From positions 65,489,023 through 65,553,022 of the forward strand of contig NC_070604.1 in NCBI RefSeq assembly GCF_027172205.1: a stretch of 64,000 bases of DNA. The letters run 5' to 3'. Each line of letters opens with the position of its first letter. Position 1 is the stretch's first letter. Below, one piece after another: positions 22,322 through 34,140 of the stretch. Position numbers and translations under genes: made by a program. Source of the stretch: Podarcis raffonei. Lineage: Eukaryota; Chordata; Lepidosauria; Squamata; Lacertidae. The notes under the pieces are model-generated. The model was given only the letters and a program-made list of their open reading frames with translations. It was not told the DNA's origin and searched no databases.

Positions 22322-24343
22322 CCAAATGAGCATAGTCTAGTGGAATGTATAGAAAAGGATTATTTTGTGACGCCTCCGGATAATTCATGCTGCTGTATTT
22401 TTGCCGACATGGACAGTGGGTGAGATGCCCAGAAAATCCTGCTGTCTTCTTTCTCTATTTTATCTGTTCCTCTCTTTCATCAAAGCAGACTGATCTGATA
22501 AATGCTTCTGGTTATTCCCACTCATGTAGCACTGATACCAATATTCAGAGTCCAGGCAAAGAAAAAATGTATTTTCCATTTCCTGTTCTGTCTCTCTGCT
22601 AGAAGCCAGATGAAGAGTGCATGCTTCTGCTTGTGAGATAGGTACTGCAGGACTTTCCAGTAGTTGCAAAAGTTCTGTCTGTGTGATGAAAGGAGGGCAG
22701 GACTTGGGGTCAGCAGGATAAGCCAGGGCTAGCTTACAGTGGAGGTTGCACCATTAAGGCAAGTAGGGCACTGCCCCACCAATCAGAGTCTACCCTCCAG
22801 CAGCCCCACTTTCCTGCCTTCTTACTTGAATCCAGTCCATGAGGTGACACTGACTGTCAAGTTTTCCCCTCCAATTGTTGCCATTATAGAACACAGCAGA
22901 TGGGGGCAAAGCTTGAATTAGTTGGCTCTGCATGTCATTGACTGTGTGTCCACTGCCTCCTGCCCTACCAGTCTCAATGGACATTAACCACAACTGCCAG
23001 CTTACCTTACCACATTTGTAAGTAAGTGAGGCAATGCACAATGCTGTCTAAAGAGAGATCACCATAAGGCCATCTGAAGTGAGAGTGAAGTGATGTACAT
23101 TGCAATCTAAATAAGGTCCCCTATAAGTCCATGAAGTGCAAATTCTAAAATTAACTGCATCACAGTGTGGCCAGGGAGTTCTATTGTCTTCAGGTACAGA
23201 GCACAACTGTGCTAAATGTCTGTTGCTTCCCAGTCTGGGTTCTTGCTTTGTGTTGAAGTTTTTCTTCTTGGAGCTTTTCAGTCTTGATAGATTTTTTTCC
23301 AGGTACTTGAAACACAACATTTTAGCAAGTGGAGGGGAAGAAGCTTTCGAAAACCAGAAGTTGAGTAATTTAACAGCTTCGGTAAATCCAGCATTGCAAA
23401 CGTTCTGCAAGCTTGTACATGCTAATGCTATCTGATTGAGACAGCAAATGTCAAAGATGCACTTGTGTGACACATGCTGAATTAATGCAAAGAACGGCAC
23501 AGGATCTGACCACAGTTCTCATCTTTGCTCAAGCCGAAGTCTCACATAAAGCTGTCAACACAGAAGTAAAGCTCTCCTATCCGATGATGGTGAAGACAAA
23601 CCACAAGGGTTGTGTGCAGATGGGGGCCTTTTGAGGGAAGTGGGAAATGCAAATTGGGAGAAGACAAAGAAAGAGGCTGTGCTCCAAATAAAGTCCATCA
23701 CACTTCAGTCTCACTGGAATCATAGGGTTAGGGTTACATGAATAGTGACCAACTTGCCCCATAGATATAAATCGGATTTTAGCACAAGGTGCTTTAACTG
23801 TCATAAAATCAGAGACCTAAAAGCTAATCTTGTCCAGTCCCATAAACCAGGTTTCATCAACCTGGCTTGCTCCAGATATTTTCAACTACCAGTCCCATTA
23901 GGTATTGCCCAAATAGACATGCCTGGCTTCCTTTGTTTTTTATATTTTATATTTTAGCAGTTCTTGTTGCACCTGCAACTTTTTATTGGTCCTCCTCAGT
24001 TTAAAAGGGATTAAACAAATTTTTGGAGACTGTGCTCATTTGTGGACACTAACCCAGATGGCCATGTCTGTAAACTTTAAAATGATTGCACCCTTCAGGA
24101 ACTTGTTATGGAACCAGCAAGAGGCATAATTATGCTCGGGATCTGATGCAAGGAGGTAAATCTTGTTGAACCAAATGATTAAAAAAACACACAAATCTAT
24201 CCCAACCACTCTGATGCATGTGAAAACCTCCTTAATCCTTAAGATCTATGTGAGCAGTTCTTTGAACAAACACACATTCCTTCTATCCTAATTAATGGAG
24301 CAGACCTTGCACTCAATATATTTATGTTTAAACCTTAGTGAGC

Positions 24344-24344
<1 letters not shown>

Positions 24345-24379
<35 letters not shown>

Positions 24380-24380
24380 G
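24345..24380 (+). repeat. (ATTT)n microsatellite
   Basis: Nine uninterrupted ATTT units. Confidence 0.95.
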
Positions 24381-24652
24381 TGAAGCACTTAAAGTGGTAT
24401 TAGTCATGCATGGGTGTCCGGTTGCATGACTATAAGTTAGTTCTAAGCTTGACATACGTGTGGGTTGGAAATTGCCCAGAATCTAGTTCAGTCATATTTA
24501 AATTCAAAAGGGGAAATTACTCACCAAGGGGAAAGGATTAGTTGAAAGGAAACAAAAATAAGAATAAAAAAAAAATCAGGAGAGAGCTGTATACCATACT
24601 TTAGTGGGATTTGTATATTTTAATGGGACCTAAATTTAAAAAAAAAAAGAGG

Positions 24653-25022
24653 GGGGACGCGGGTGGCGCTGTGGGTAAAACCTCAGTGCCTAGGACTTGC
24701 CGATCGTATGGTCGGCGGTTCGAATCCCCGCGGCGGGGTGAGCTCCCGTCGTTCGGTCCCATCTCCTGCCCACCTAGCAGTTCGAAAGCACCCCTAAGTG
24801 CAAGTAGATAAATAGGTACCACTTTATAGCGGGAAGGTAAATGGCGTTTCCGTGTGCGGTGCTGGTGCTGGCTCACCAGTGCAGCTTCGTCACGCCGGCC
24901 ACGTGACCCGGAAGTGTCTTCAGACGGCACCGGCTCCCAGCCTCTTGAGTGAGATGAGCGCACAACCCTAGAGTCGGACACGACTGGCCCGTACGGGCAG
25001 GGGTACCTTTACCTTTACCTTT
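24653..25022 (+). repeat. Sauria-type SINE, full length
   Basis: Head ggggacgcgggtggcgctgt, B box ggttcgaatccccgc, body gtgcaagtagataaataggt and the BovB-like end agagtcggacacgactgg, finishing in CTTTACC repeats. It is almost intact and therefore relatively young. Confidence 0.92.
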
Positions 25023-25164
25023 AAATTTCAAAAGTAGGACAGAGCATGGGCACATTCCTTTGGGAGATTTAGTGGGTATATGGCCAGCATTCCTTTTCTC
25101 ATCCCAGCAACTACAAACAGTAAGGAAACTACTTCAAATATTTACGTAAACTCACATGCGGGGT

Positions 25165-25335
25165 GGGGGAGAACCATAGCTTAGTGGTAAAGGGTGTGCA
25201 TTGCTTGCAGGTTAATAAGTTCAGCCCTTGCCATCTCTGGTTAGAAGGATCAGGCAGCAGGTGGAATGGAAGATCTCTGTCTGAGTTCCTCAAGAGTTGC
25301 TACCAGGTGGAGTAGTCAATACTGAGCCAGATGGA
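25165..25335 (+). repeat. tRNA-Ala-derived SINE, degenerate
   Basis: A-box-like catagcttagtggtaaaggg, arm remnant cattgcttgcagg, body gttgctaccaggtggagtag and tail actgagccagatggacagat. It abuts a CR1 fragment. Confidence 0.6.
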
Positions 25336-25785
25336 CAGATAGCCATAGATTCATAGCATTGGAAGTGACCTCAGAGTTCCTCTAGTCTAACCCCCTATCA
25401 ATGTGGAAATTCACCACTACAGTATCCCCAACTGGTAGCCTTCTAGCCTCTGTTTAGAAAATGCCAAGAAAGGAGAGTTCGCCACTGAGGAAGTCTGTCC
25501 CACTATCAAGCAGCTCATAAAATCAGGAAAATCTCCCTAATGTTTCATCTAAATCATTTTTTCTTGTACTTTTAATCAACTGGCACAGGTCCTACCTACA
25601 CATTTGTGCCATCTTCTATGTGACAACACTTTGAAGATTGCCATTATATTGCCTCTTATTTTTTTTCTGCTCTAAAATATACTCAACTCCTTCAAACTTT
25701 CACCATCTTTACCACCCTCCTCTGAATGAATGCCAGCTTTGTTAAACTGCAGTTCCTCAAACTAAACACTGTACTAAACACAGTA
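25336..25785 (-). repeat. CR1 LINE, 3' region fragment
   Basis: The plus strand shows the antisense of the CR1 3' end: attcatagcattggaagtga, agtctaaccccctatcaatg, then tagaaaatgccaagaaagga, ctatgtgacaacactttgaa and tgccattatattgcctctta in the normal order. No reading frame survives. Confidence 0.78.
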
Positions 25786-28065
25786 GCAAAAAGCAGAATC
25801 TTTGTTTCATCTGATCAGGAAAATATGCTTCTGTTGATGCAACCATATTCTCACCTAGTTGGCATAAGGCAGCCTTCCTCTATTTCCACAGGCTGACCAG
25901 AATGAGGTAACTCCAGAGCAGTGACTCATACAAAGACACAACAGGCAGATGCCTCTGAGGCTGGGTCATTCTGCTGTGTCTCTGCATCAGGAGGGACTGA
26001 ATAATTCAACCATACTTAATGCAGAGATGCAGGAGAGTTACCAGCTCCCAGAAAATGCAGTGAATCATGCAGGCACCTTCCTGGGCAGCAGGCAGCCACC
26101 TTCCTGAATGGCAGCCACCTTGAGCACACAGGAGCTTTGAATAGTTAATTGATAATGTCTTATTGCACACACAAAGTGGGTCTCTCACTTTGATTTGGTC
26201 TTGTCACTCTAGAAGGAGGTCATGATCAGAGTTGACACAAATATCATTGCAATGGCTGGGGGTGTGGGCAGTTTGCCTGCAGGATGAGATAAGTTCTGTG
26301 CAGAATGTGTGTGAGGTCCAGACTGGACATGGCTCTAAAAGTCTTGATTTCTCTACCTAAAAAGCAGGTGCAGAAGGTCCCATTTGGATTGGGACTATTA
26401 TGCTGGAGGAGATGTTTTTAAACAATAAACAATAATGTGCTCTTCTGCCATTTCTCCACTTTAAATCCACCCAAAGCTGTTGTTAGCTGGAAGGGAGAGG
26501 GGGAGAGAGAGAGGTACAATGTGAGCACACATTCCCTTTAACTGTGGCTAAAAGAATATTTAGAAGGCAATTTAAATTAGTGGGACAGTGGAAGGGGTTA
26601 AGCCTTTTCTGCCAGCACCACAGCCCTGCAGCTTATCAGACCTCCACAGCTGCTTTTCAGCAAGGAAAAAGATGTCAGGACAAGAGAACTAATCATAGAT
26701 CTCCCATGTCATGTCTAGCTTGTCTCTGGTGAAGAGCATCTTTGGCTGTTTGCAGTTGAAATTGATGCACAGACTCATAAGGCTGTGAGTTGTCTGAAAG
26801 CACCTTGGGGAATGCAGAGCCTTTCTCTAGGGGCTTGATGAGTCATAATGGATCTGTTGCTCTGTAACCGTGTTGCTTGTAACCGTGTCACTTACTGTTT
26901 GCTATACTTATAAATAAACCAAATATTACAAATGCACCTTAGCCATCTCCAGTGCTGGTACTCTTGTCTAAAATAAATGTCCCACCGCTTGGGAAATTGA
27001 GGAGTGTGTACCATTAGTGTTCTGTCTCATCTCTGTGTTTGTTTTTCGCCACCCTGCATCTTTCCTGTCAACATCATAGTGTCTGGAAAAGGGACAGAAA
27101 GGCAAGACATTGATCATAACGGCTCATCTTCCTTAAAGGGGAAAAAAGACTAAGGATGTGGCAAAAAAAGGACAACTGTGGAGTCAAGGGAGTATAAAAT
27201 CAGGAGGGGTGTGAAGGGTGAGAAAAAAGTCATTCACAACCTCTCACGATATGAGCTAAGGATTATGCAGTTAAATTTGTAGCAGCAGCTTTCAGAGAAA
27301 TCACTTCCCAAATAACTTTTAATAGAGGTTAGGATGGAGTCATACATAATGATGATCACATGGTTGTTACCTCAGAGGACTGACCTCGATGGACCATTAG
27401 CATGACACAGCATGGGCATTCTTACATGCTCTCTCCAGCAGTAGCTGGGTAGCTAATTTCTTAATTGATCAGTTCATACTTACAGTGTGACTTCCTGCAG
27501 ATTCCCTTGAAACATCATCTGCCCATTACCAGAGAATGGTTCAGTTTGGTTTTGGAAATGATTTTAAGCCACCACTACCTCTGTCCTGTCTATAGTGTCA
27601 TGAAATATAATAATCTTGATTAGGCACTGTAGCAATGTTTGGACACGCAAATCCCACATTGCCTAAGGCCTTTGTTCAGCAATGCATGGACGTACATGTC
27701 TATCTTTAAACATAATCCCAACATGCAATCAGCTAGGAATGTGCTCCAGTCTCTTGAGATGAGCCCTCGGTCAGTAACAGAGCAACCAACATGTATACAC
27801 ATGTATACACAGTAATATGTGCACAGCCAGTCACAATGTCACAGTGCTCAATGAAATAGAGACATGTGACAAATACATTCCTGATGAACTAGTTCTACTG
27901 ACATAGCTAGGATAGTCTTGGGACCAGAATTTCAGAAGAGACAATACAGTAAGTTGAATTTGGTTCCACTCCTATACAAATTAGTAGCACTAGTAAATAT
28001 AGTTGATTCCATATTGAGAAGTATGTGGAGCTGGAGGCTTGACTGCCCACTCTCCAAATAACTGT

Positions 28066-28270
28066 TGGCTGAGGGGGAAAAGACCCTGATGTTGGGAAAG
28101 ATTGAGGGCACAAGGAGAAGGGGACGACAGAGGACAAGATGGTTGGACAGTGTTCTCGAAGCTACCAGCATGAGTTTGACCAAACTGCGGGAGGCAGTGG
28201 AAGACAGGAGTGCCTGGCGTGCTCTGGTCCATGGGGTCACGAAGAGTCGGACACGACTAAACGACTAAAA
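28066..28270 (+). repeat. BovB (RTE-clade LINE) 3' end
   Basis: Runs gaaaagaccctgatgttggg, aaagattgagggcacaagga, gaaggggacgacagaggaca, then gtgcctggcgtgctctggtc and catggggtcacgaagagtcg to the terminal acacgactaaacgact. It matches the known 3' end of BovB, with a 5'-truncated start as usual for LINEs. BovB supplies the retroposition machinery presumed for Sauria SINEs. Confidence 0.9.
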
Positions 28271-28804
28271 AACAACAAGAAGAAGAAATGTCCCGGCATG
28301 TATGTTTGCTTCAAAAACAAAGCCAATTTTCCTGAATTAGGAGCATGGACTTTCCCTGCATCTCTGGTGCAAGCCTGGATCTGGTGGTGCTCCTGGTGTT
28401 TTTCTTCCGCCAGGGCATTCCAGAAGAATCCCTTAACCTCATTGCAAGAACCGAGAACCTGCTGTTCAGCAGAAGGAAAACCCAGCAAAACATATCCTAT
28501 TAATTTAGCAATGAGCTTTAAAGAACAGGGTGCCTTGTTCTTTTAAAGTTTGCACAATAACAGAAAAAAGGAATTCCCACAGAAGGCAAATGATGACAGA
28601 TCAGTCACTAGACCAACTGTAACAAACAACCCCGAAACCCACAAGTCCACCCACACTTCCTAGAATAGACAAGAGTGGGTTACTTACAGCCCCTTAAAAG
28701 TGAAACAAAAATGGCTTTCTGGAAAGACTCTTAGTTGCTGAGTTATGTTCTTTTGTGGGGTAAGAAAGGGTTGTGTGGGGATTTAAAAATGATCCTAACC
28801 ACAT

Positions 28805-28875
28805 GTGTAACCCAATTTCATGCATGTTTACTCAGAGGTAAGTCCCACTTTGCTCAATGGAGCTTGCCTAAGTCC
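28805..28875. repeat. Family D palindromic repeat
   Basis: Contains catgcatgtttactcagagg, taagtcccactttgctcaat and ggagcttgcctaag. Confidence 0.6.
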
Positions 28876-28889
28876 TCCTGTTCCTGAAT

Positions 28890-29077
28890 TGTTTCGACCC
28901 CAGCAGCTGGTTGTTATAACAACACTATTGCTGAGAACTGGTGCCTGAGTTTGCTTTTTCCCTCCTCCCTCCCCACCCCCTTTTCCTTGTATCACTTTTT
29001 TTTAAAAGAATGTATGTCTGCCTTGTTTTAAATTATTGTAACATAAGCCGCTCTTTTTGGCTGAAAGCAGGGCAAAA

Positions 29078-29124
<47 letters not shown>
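28890..29124 (+). repeat. CR1/L2-like LINE 3' end with (AAT)n tail
   Basis: Pyrimidine-rich stretch, then ttaaattattgtaacataag, ccgctctttttggctgaaag and cagggcaaaagtaataataa ending in about 15 AAT units (29079-29124). The microsatellite is the LINE's own 3' tail type. Confidence 0.65.
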
Positions 29125-29125
<1 letters not shown>

Positions 29126-29129
29126 TGTG

Positions 29130-29230
29130 CAGACAAACTTATGATCTTATTTAGAAATAAGTCCCATTGGGCTATAAGGTTGCAATTCCATGCACACTAA
29201 TTGTATGTCAGGATTTAAGTGGGACTGTAT
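29130..29230. repeat. Family D palindromic repeat
   Basis: Shows atttagaaataagtcccatt, gggctataaggttgcaattc and ccatgcacactaattgtatg. Confidence 0.45.
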
Positions 29231-29758
29231 GTCTGAGTCTACATGCATAGGATAAGCAATGAAAAGATATGGCATTTTAAAAGTTCACAGCCCATCGCTC
29301 AGCTTGAAAACTCTAATACTTAAGCTAATGAAAGGAAAACAAGAGTATGTCTCAGCCAAATCTTAATTTTATGAGCTATCATTATGCTTCTCATCATATG
29401 CTATGACTCAAGTGTGGGGATGGCAGGAAAAGAAAATAACTACAACAGCAATTCACCCAAGGTGGGGAGGGAGGGTTAAAGATACTGGGTTCTAGGCGTG
29501 TCTGGAGAGCCTTTGGACAGCTGAAATATGGAGTGTTCCCTTAATCACAGGGATATAGCCAGGCTTCCTTCATAAGCAGGAATGTGACTTTTCCAGTAGG
29601 GCATCAGAGAAAATAAAAGCCAGTGATTTCTTTACAAACAACAGAATCTTCTACACTACACACAGTCCCAAACTTCCATGGGATTTGGTGCTTATGAGTT
29701 GTTGGCAACAGAATGCCAAGTTGAATCTGAACTATGGAACATAAAAAGTTGCCTTATA

Positions 29759-29981
29759 CAGTGGTACCTCGAGTTAAGAACTTAATTCATTCTGGAGGTC
29801 CGTTCTTAACCTGAAACTGTTCTTAACCTGAGGTACCACTTTAGCTAATGGGGCCTCCCACTGCTGTGCCGCCACCGTGTGATTTCTGTTCTTAACCCGA
29901 GGCAAAGTTCTTAACCTGAGGTACTATTTCTGGGTTAGTGGAGTTTGTAACCTGAAGCGTCTGTAACCCGAGGTACCACTG
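29759..29981. mobile_element. Tigger/pogo-like MITE
   Basis: CAGTGGTACCTCGAGTTA at the left and taacccgaggtaccactg at the right, flanked by TA. Internal block ctaatggggcctcccactg is shared with the other copies. Confidence 0.88.
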
Positions 29982-30016
29982 TATATCAAGCCAGACTATT
30001 ACTCTTTTGCCTTGCC

Positions 30017-30158
30017 CAGGGGAAGCCAATTTGGTGTTCTCCAGATGTTGCTGAACTGCAGCTCCCATCATGCTTGACCACAGGCCTTGCTGGATGTGGA
30101 TGATGGGAATTTGAGTCCAACAATATCTTGAAGACACCAGGATGGCTTTCCCTCCCTG
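30017..30158. mobile_element. hAT-type MITE, palindromic family B
   Basis: Left end CAGGGGAAGCCAA and right end tggctttccctccctg are imperfect inverted repeats. Inner arms ctccagatgttgctgaactg and gagtccaacaatatcttgaa fit family B. Confidence 0.65.
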
Positions 30159-30164
30159 GTCTAG

Positions 30165-30825
30165 TCTCACGGGCAGACATTATCCAGGGTTTCAGGCAGT
30201 GGTCTTTCCCATCATTGGATCCCATTCTTAAGAATGTAAGACAAGACCCGCTGGAATGGACCAAAGGGCCAGACCATCTAATCCAACATCTTTTTCTCAC
30301 TGTGGAAACACACAAGCAGGGCAGCAGATATGTGCAATGGCACTCTCCTATCTGTGCTGCCCGGGACGCGGGTGGCACTGTGGGTAAAACCTCAGCGCCT
30401 AGGGCTTGCCGATCGCATGGTCGGCGGTTCGAATCCCCGCGGTGGGGTGAGCTCCCGTCGTTCAGTCCCAGCTCCTGCCCACCTAGCAGTTCGAAAGCAC
30501 CCCTAAGTGCAAGTAGATAAATAGGGACCGCTTTATAGTGGGAAGGTAAACGGCGTTTCCGTGTGCTGCGCTGGTGCTGGCTCGCCAGAGCAGCTTCGTC
30601 ACGCTGGCCACGTGACCTGGAAGTGTCTCCGGACAGCGCTGGCCCCCGGCCTCTTAAGTGAGATGAGCGCACAACCCTAGAGTCGGACACGACTGGCCCG
30701 TACAGGCAGGGGTACCTTTACCTTTACCTATCGGTGCTGCCCAGTGACTGATGCTTAGAGGTATTGAAGGTGAACATGAGATCTTATGCATGCAACCTAT
30801 GTGCTCTACCAATGAACTATATAGT
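30165..30825 (-). repeat. Nested repeats: tRNA-Ala SINE interrupted by a CR1-like fragment
   Basis: Minus-strand tRNA-Ala SINE pieces lie at both ends: body ccagggtttcaggcagtggt (30180-30215) and head tatgtgctctaccaatgaac (to about 30825). Between them, a CR1-like stretch (30226-30362 plus a few bases after 30728) has accatctaatccaacatctt and a degraded gtggaaacacacaagcaggg. This stretch is itself split by the Sauria SINE at 30363-30728. The CR1-like part is antisense, as at 48908-49925. Confidence 0.6.
30363..30728 (+). repeat. Sauria-type SINE with 14-bp target-site duplication
   Basis: Complete from gggacgcgggtggcactgtg to gtaccttta/cctttacc. It is flanked by tatctgtgctgccc (30349-30362) and tatcggtgctgccc (30729-30742), one mismatch in 14. 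It is the youngest layer in the nest at 30165-30825. Confidence 0.93.
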
Positions 30826-31019
30826 CTGTTCTCATTTTTGGGTGGGCAGGGAACACATTTTAAACCTATCCAGGTTTTATTTGAAAAGAAAATCACATCC
30901 CTCCCCATATTTACATTCAGACTCTTCCACGCATTTATGATGAGCGACTTTCCCTTATTTGCGAGTTGTGCGTGTGTTTTCATCCTTTAATGCCACTTAA
31001 ATCACTATTCTTTTCAAAA

Positions 31020-31482
31020 TCGCCCTAAGCGGTAGTCCGATGGGCGTCTCGTGGCAGATGCTGACTGACACTCGGAGGTTTAAGAGCACCCCGCTTTTAC
31101 CCGCGGTGATTCACGAGGCCTGGGGCGAAAATGACTAGGGATTCATCCCTCGTCGAGGAAACACGCCCGGAGAATCCGCTTCCGGACACAGCGCGGCGAT
31201 CCCAGCATTGTTTCCGACTTTCTCAGGCAGCCTCGAGTTGTGCCTTTTCACAAGGCGGCATCCACTCGCCGCCACCACGTCGCCCATCACTTGCGGGGGA
31301 GGGAAAGGGAACCAATGGGCAGCGCGCGGGAGGAGCCGGGGGCGGGGCGAGTCAAGCGGCGGGGGAAACTCCCACCCGGGCCAAGTTGACATGCTCTTGC
31401 ACCAGGCGGCGTGTTTTTGGCTGGGGCGTCTTTGGGGCAGCAGCGCGACGCAAGGCTCTCGTCTCTTCTCCAGTGCATGCGG
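31020..31482 (+). promoter_or_regulatory. STX11: CpG island with STX11 promoter and non-coding exon 1
   Basis: CpG-dense block with a strong splice donor, catgcgg|gtaagt, at 31482/31483. No coding sequence is recognised. Mammalian STX11 has an untranslated first exon far upstream of its single coding exon. This island, about 8.4 kb upstream of the STX11 ATG on the same strand, is the natural candidate. The transcription start is not determined. No TATA box is evident; GC-box-like gggggcgggg lies near 31340. Confidence 0.65.
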
Positions 31483-33250
31483 GTAAGTGCTCGGGTCCTT
31501 ATAGCCCTGGAGGACGGCATGGAAATATCCTTGGGGGGGAATGGTGATGGGGCTAGGCAGCAAATCTATCTATCTAAATAAATAGGAAAAGAAGCTGTGC
31601 CTCCTCATGTCTTAGGTCAGTGGGACTCGCTCTTTCTTTTTTACGTCCAGCCTGAACTTCTTCAAGGAGTTGTGTGGACGATCATGGGGGTGTGGCCGGC
31701 TCCCGGAGAAGCCTTCTGTTTCTTGGGCTGGAGGGGAAGTTTAGGTGTCTTGGAGGAACAAACTTTTGTCGTCGATGCTGAAGCGCTTTTTGGCGATCAG
31801 GCAACTAGTGATGAGCTGTAAGAAGAATTTGTCTGATTTAGGGGAACTTGGCCTTCTTTTCTCCACTGTTGCTTCAAGGTGGCTTATATAGGGTACCCAG
31901 GCGGTCCTGGGTTGCAGTCCTGACCCCCCGTACTTGGTGTGAGTTACCAGTGACTTCGGCTGGAAGTGGTTTGTGCCCATTGCCTTGACTGTCAAGCTAT
32001 GCACCATGCGCATAGTAAGGGTGCGCAAGATTACAGCCCCCCTACAACCTGCTCACACACTGAACGCAAAGTGGGCTTATTGCTGAGGAAACTTTCTGAG
32101 CTTTGCCAGTCTTCCTTCCCTAAGTTAAAAGTGGACGGTCTGTAGTGATCATGAAATGAAGGCAGCAATATTATCCACACTTACTTAGGAGTTAGTCAGT
32201 TAAGGGGCGCCGAGGGAAATGTTCTGCCATAACGTTTTGTTCACCTCGTATCGAACTAATGGTCTGATTTTTTTAAGTGAATGTGAACCCGAGTAGCATT
32301 TGGTTGGAAAAAAACCTGCGTTAACTTTTTAGTTTATTATTAATTCTTCTTGTTATTAATGCCATCTGTATGCTTCTTAACATAAAGTTATTTGGGGGCA
32401 TCTTAAATTATATCATCTTAAACTGGCTGTCAAGAGAGAGCTGGCTATCTATACATGTGTGAAGCTGGGGCAGTCAACATGCTGCCCGCGGTGCCTGCAA
32501 AGCTTCTGCGTCCCCCCCCCCCCCATTCACCATGAGATTGCCAGGATGCTTCATCACATGTCCACTGTCAAGCCAGGATGCTTACCAAACCCTCTTAAAA
32601 AGGAGGAAGTTAGAACAGCGCACTCTTTCCCACTTCTTTAAGCTCTGCAGTATGTACCTTTCAGGGCTCAGCTGAACAGAAAGCAAAGCAACCAAGAGGA
32701 GAGGAGGGAGAGGGAAGTGATCAGGGAAAGGTGGGGAATAGAGGGGAGGGGTGAGAAAACGGGGTGCCATAGGAGTCAAGAGAGAGAGAGAGCCCTTGAA
32801 GTGCTGTGGAGAGAGATAATGATGGGGTTTGAGGAGAGAGAGAAGGCTGGAAGCAGTAAAATGGATTCTCTTGAAATGTATTTCTTCACACATCACCCCC
32901 CCCACACACACAACCATCAACTCAAAGATCATATATCTGTTTTCATTGACTTTAACAATCATGGACCTGATCTGAGGCACAGATCCTTATAACTTTTACA
33001 AGGGATCCCCTCAGAATTGACATCAAATTATAGGTCACCTCTGTGTTCACAAATGTGTTCTGTGCTTTATGGTTTTACTATTATTCTATGTAAAAATCAC
33101 AAACATACATGAGGATCTGTGCTGTGGGCCAATGTTTCTGGACCTGTGACTTTGGAAAAAACCATGTAAAATGATTCGCATTCCAGAGGATCTGTTTCAC
33201 TTCTGCTTTCTGAATCAAACTTTGGGGCAGAGCCCATGAAAAAGCAAAGA

Positions 33251-33292
33251 GTGTGTGTGTGTGTGCACGCGCGCACGCACGCACGCACGCAC
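33251..33292 (+). repeat. GT / CACG compound microsatellite
   Basis: GT repeats run into GCAC repeats, alternating purine-pyrimidine throughout and so able to adopt Z-DNA. Confidence 0.9.
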
Positions 33293-34140
33293 TGCCTCAC
33301 TTTCTGTCTGTCAAAAGGAAGTGTCACAGGGGAGGGGTGAGAAAAGCATGGGCTCATCAATGTTGACAACTGCTGGTATTAGTGATTAGAAAACACTTGT
33401 TCATCATTTCTTTATAACATCAGGGAAATCCAAAAAGAAGCAAACAAATATAATCTATTTTAATACTGGGTTCTAATTACACTGAATTGGATCTAGTTAG
33501 AATCCAGTAATTAGAAGTATGTATTGTAGCATGATGATATTACTTTACCTGAACTTTTATTTAGGGAGAATCAATATAATTCAGATATGAAAAGCTATTT
33601 GAGGAAATTTTCATTTCTTCCCCATTTTTAAAAAACTGGATTCTCTTCCTTACTTTTCCCTTTCACTTTATTCTCCTAGGGCCTAAATGGCTAAATAGAA
33701 TGCTTATCAATTAATTAAGATCAATCTCAAATAGGTGATGAGTACTTAAATTGCAGATTTAAGATAGCTCCATTTTAATTTTAAAATCATAACTGATCTA
33801 TTACCTTAGACTTCTCTATATTTTTTAGGGTGTGTTTGATTTTTGAAGGAACATGATTCTTCAATCTAGGAATTGGGAAGCAAAATCAAATAAGTTTGGG
33901 TGGGGAGAATTTATTTTAAACTTAAATTTTATTGTTTTAGTGTATATGTTGAATGAACGTGACAGAAAATTTACACCAATATGTATTAACAAGTCAGAAC
34001 TTCAAATACGGATGATATAACCAATTTTGGTCATCCAGAAAACAGTTTGTTGTGTAAGGGAAACAATAGGTCTGATCTAGATTAAAATACTGAAACTTGG
34101 TTTCCATTGAAATCAATATGAAAAGTTAGCAAGGGCTGAG

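Larger units (their letters stand above)
12641..31019. other. SF3B5-STX11 intergenic region
   Basis: About 18 kb without a recognisable host gene. It is mostly old interspersed repeats, listed separately. Stretches 13.1-14.1, 20.4-22.18, 22.6-24.3 and 25.8-28.05 kb hold no element I can identify with confidence. The region is AT-rich and stop-dense, apart from the open stretch at 23048-23500 (150 codons, minus), which has no family resemblance that I know. Confidence 0.6.

Noticed and set aside
22737-23010. Possible hAT left end (cagtggaggttgcaccatta)
   Set aside because: No right end or 8-bp duplication was found, so it is not listed as an element.
24601-24981. 126-codon minus-strand frame
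   Set aside because: It lies in the Sauria SINE; the same peptide appears in the other SINE copies.
26480-27010. Possible solo LTR-like stretch with AATAAA motifs
   Set aside because: No terminal dinucleotides with a matching short duplication could be identified, and no family was recognised.
28805-28880. Family D copies as tRNA-derived SINEs
   Set aside because: No A or B box could be aligned in any family D copy; the structure is palindromic instead.
29986-30690. 234-codon minus-strand frame
   Set aside because: It runs through a Sauria SINE, a CR1-like fragment and a hAT MITE, so it is repeat-derived and not a gene.
13000-31000. PLAGL1 displaced into the SF3B5-STX11 gap
   Set aside because: No run of C2H2 finger motifs (C-x2-C...H-x3-H with TGEKP-like linkers) was seen on either strand.
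31131-31563. Frames of 138 and 142 codons in the 31 kb island
   Set aside because: Composition effect. The region is best read as a promoter plus untranslated exon.
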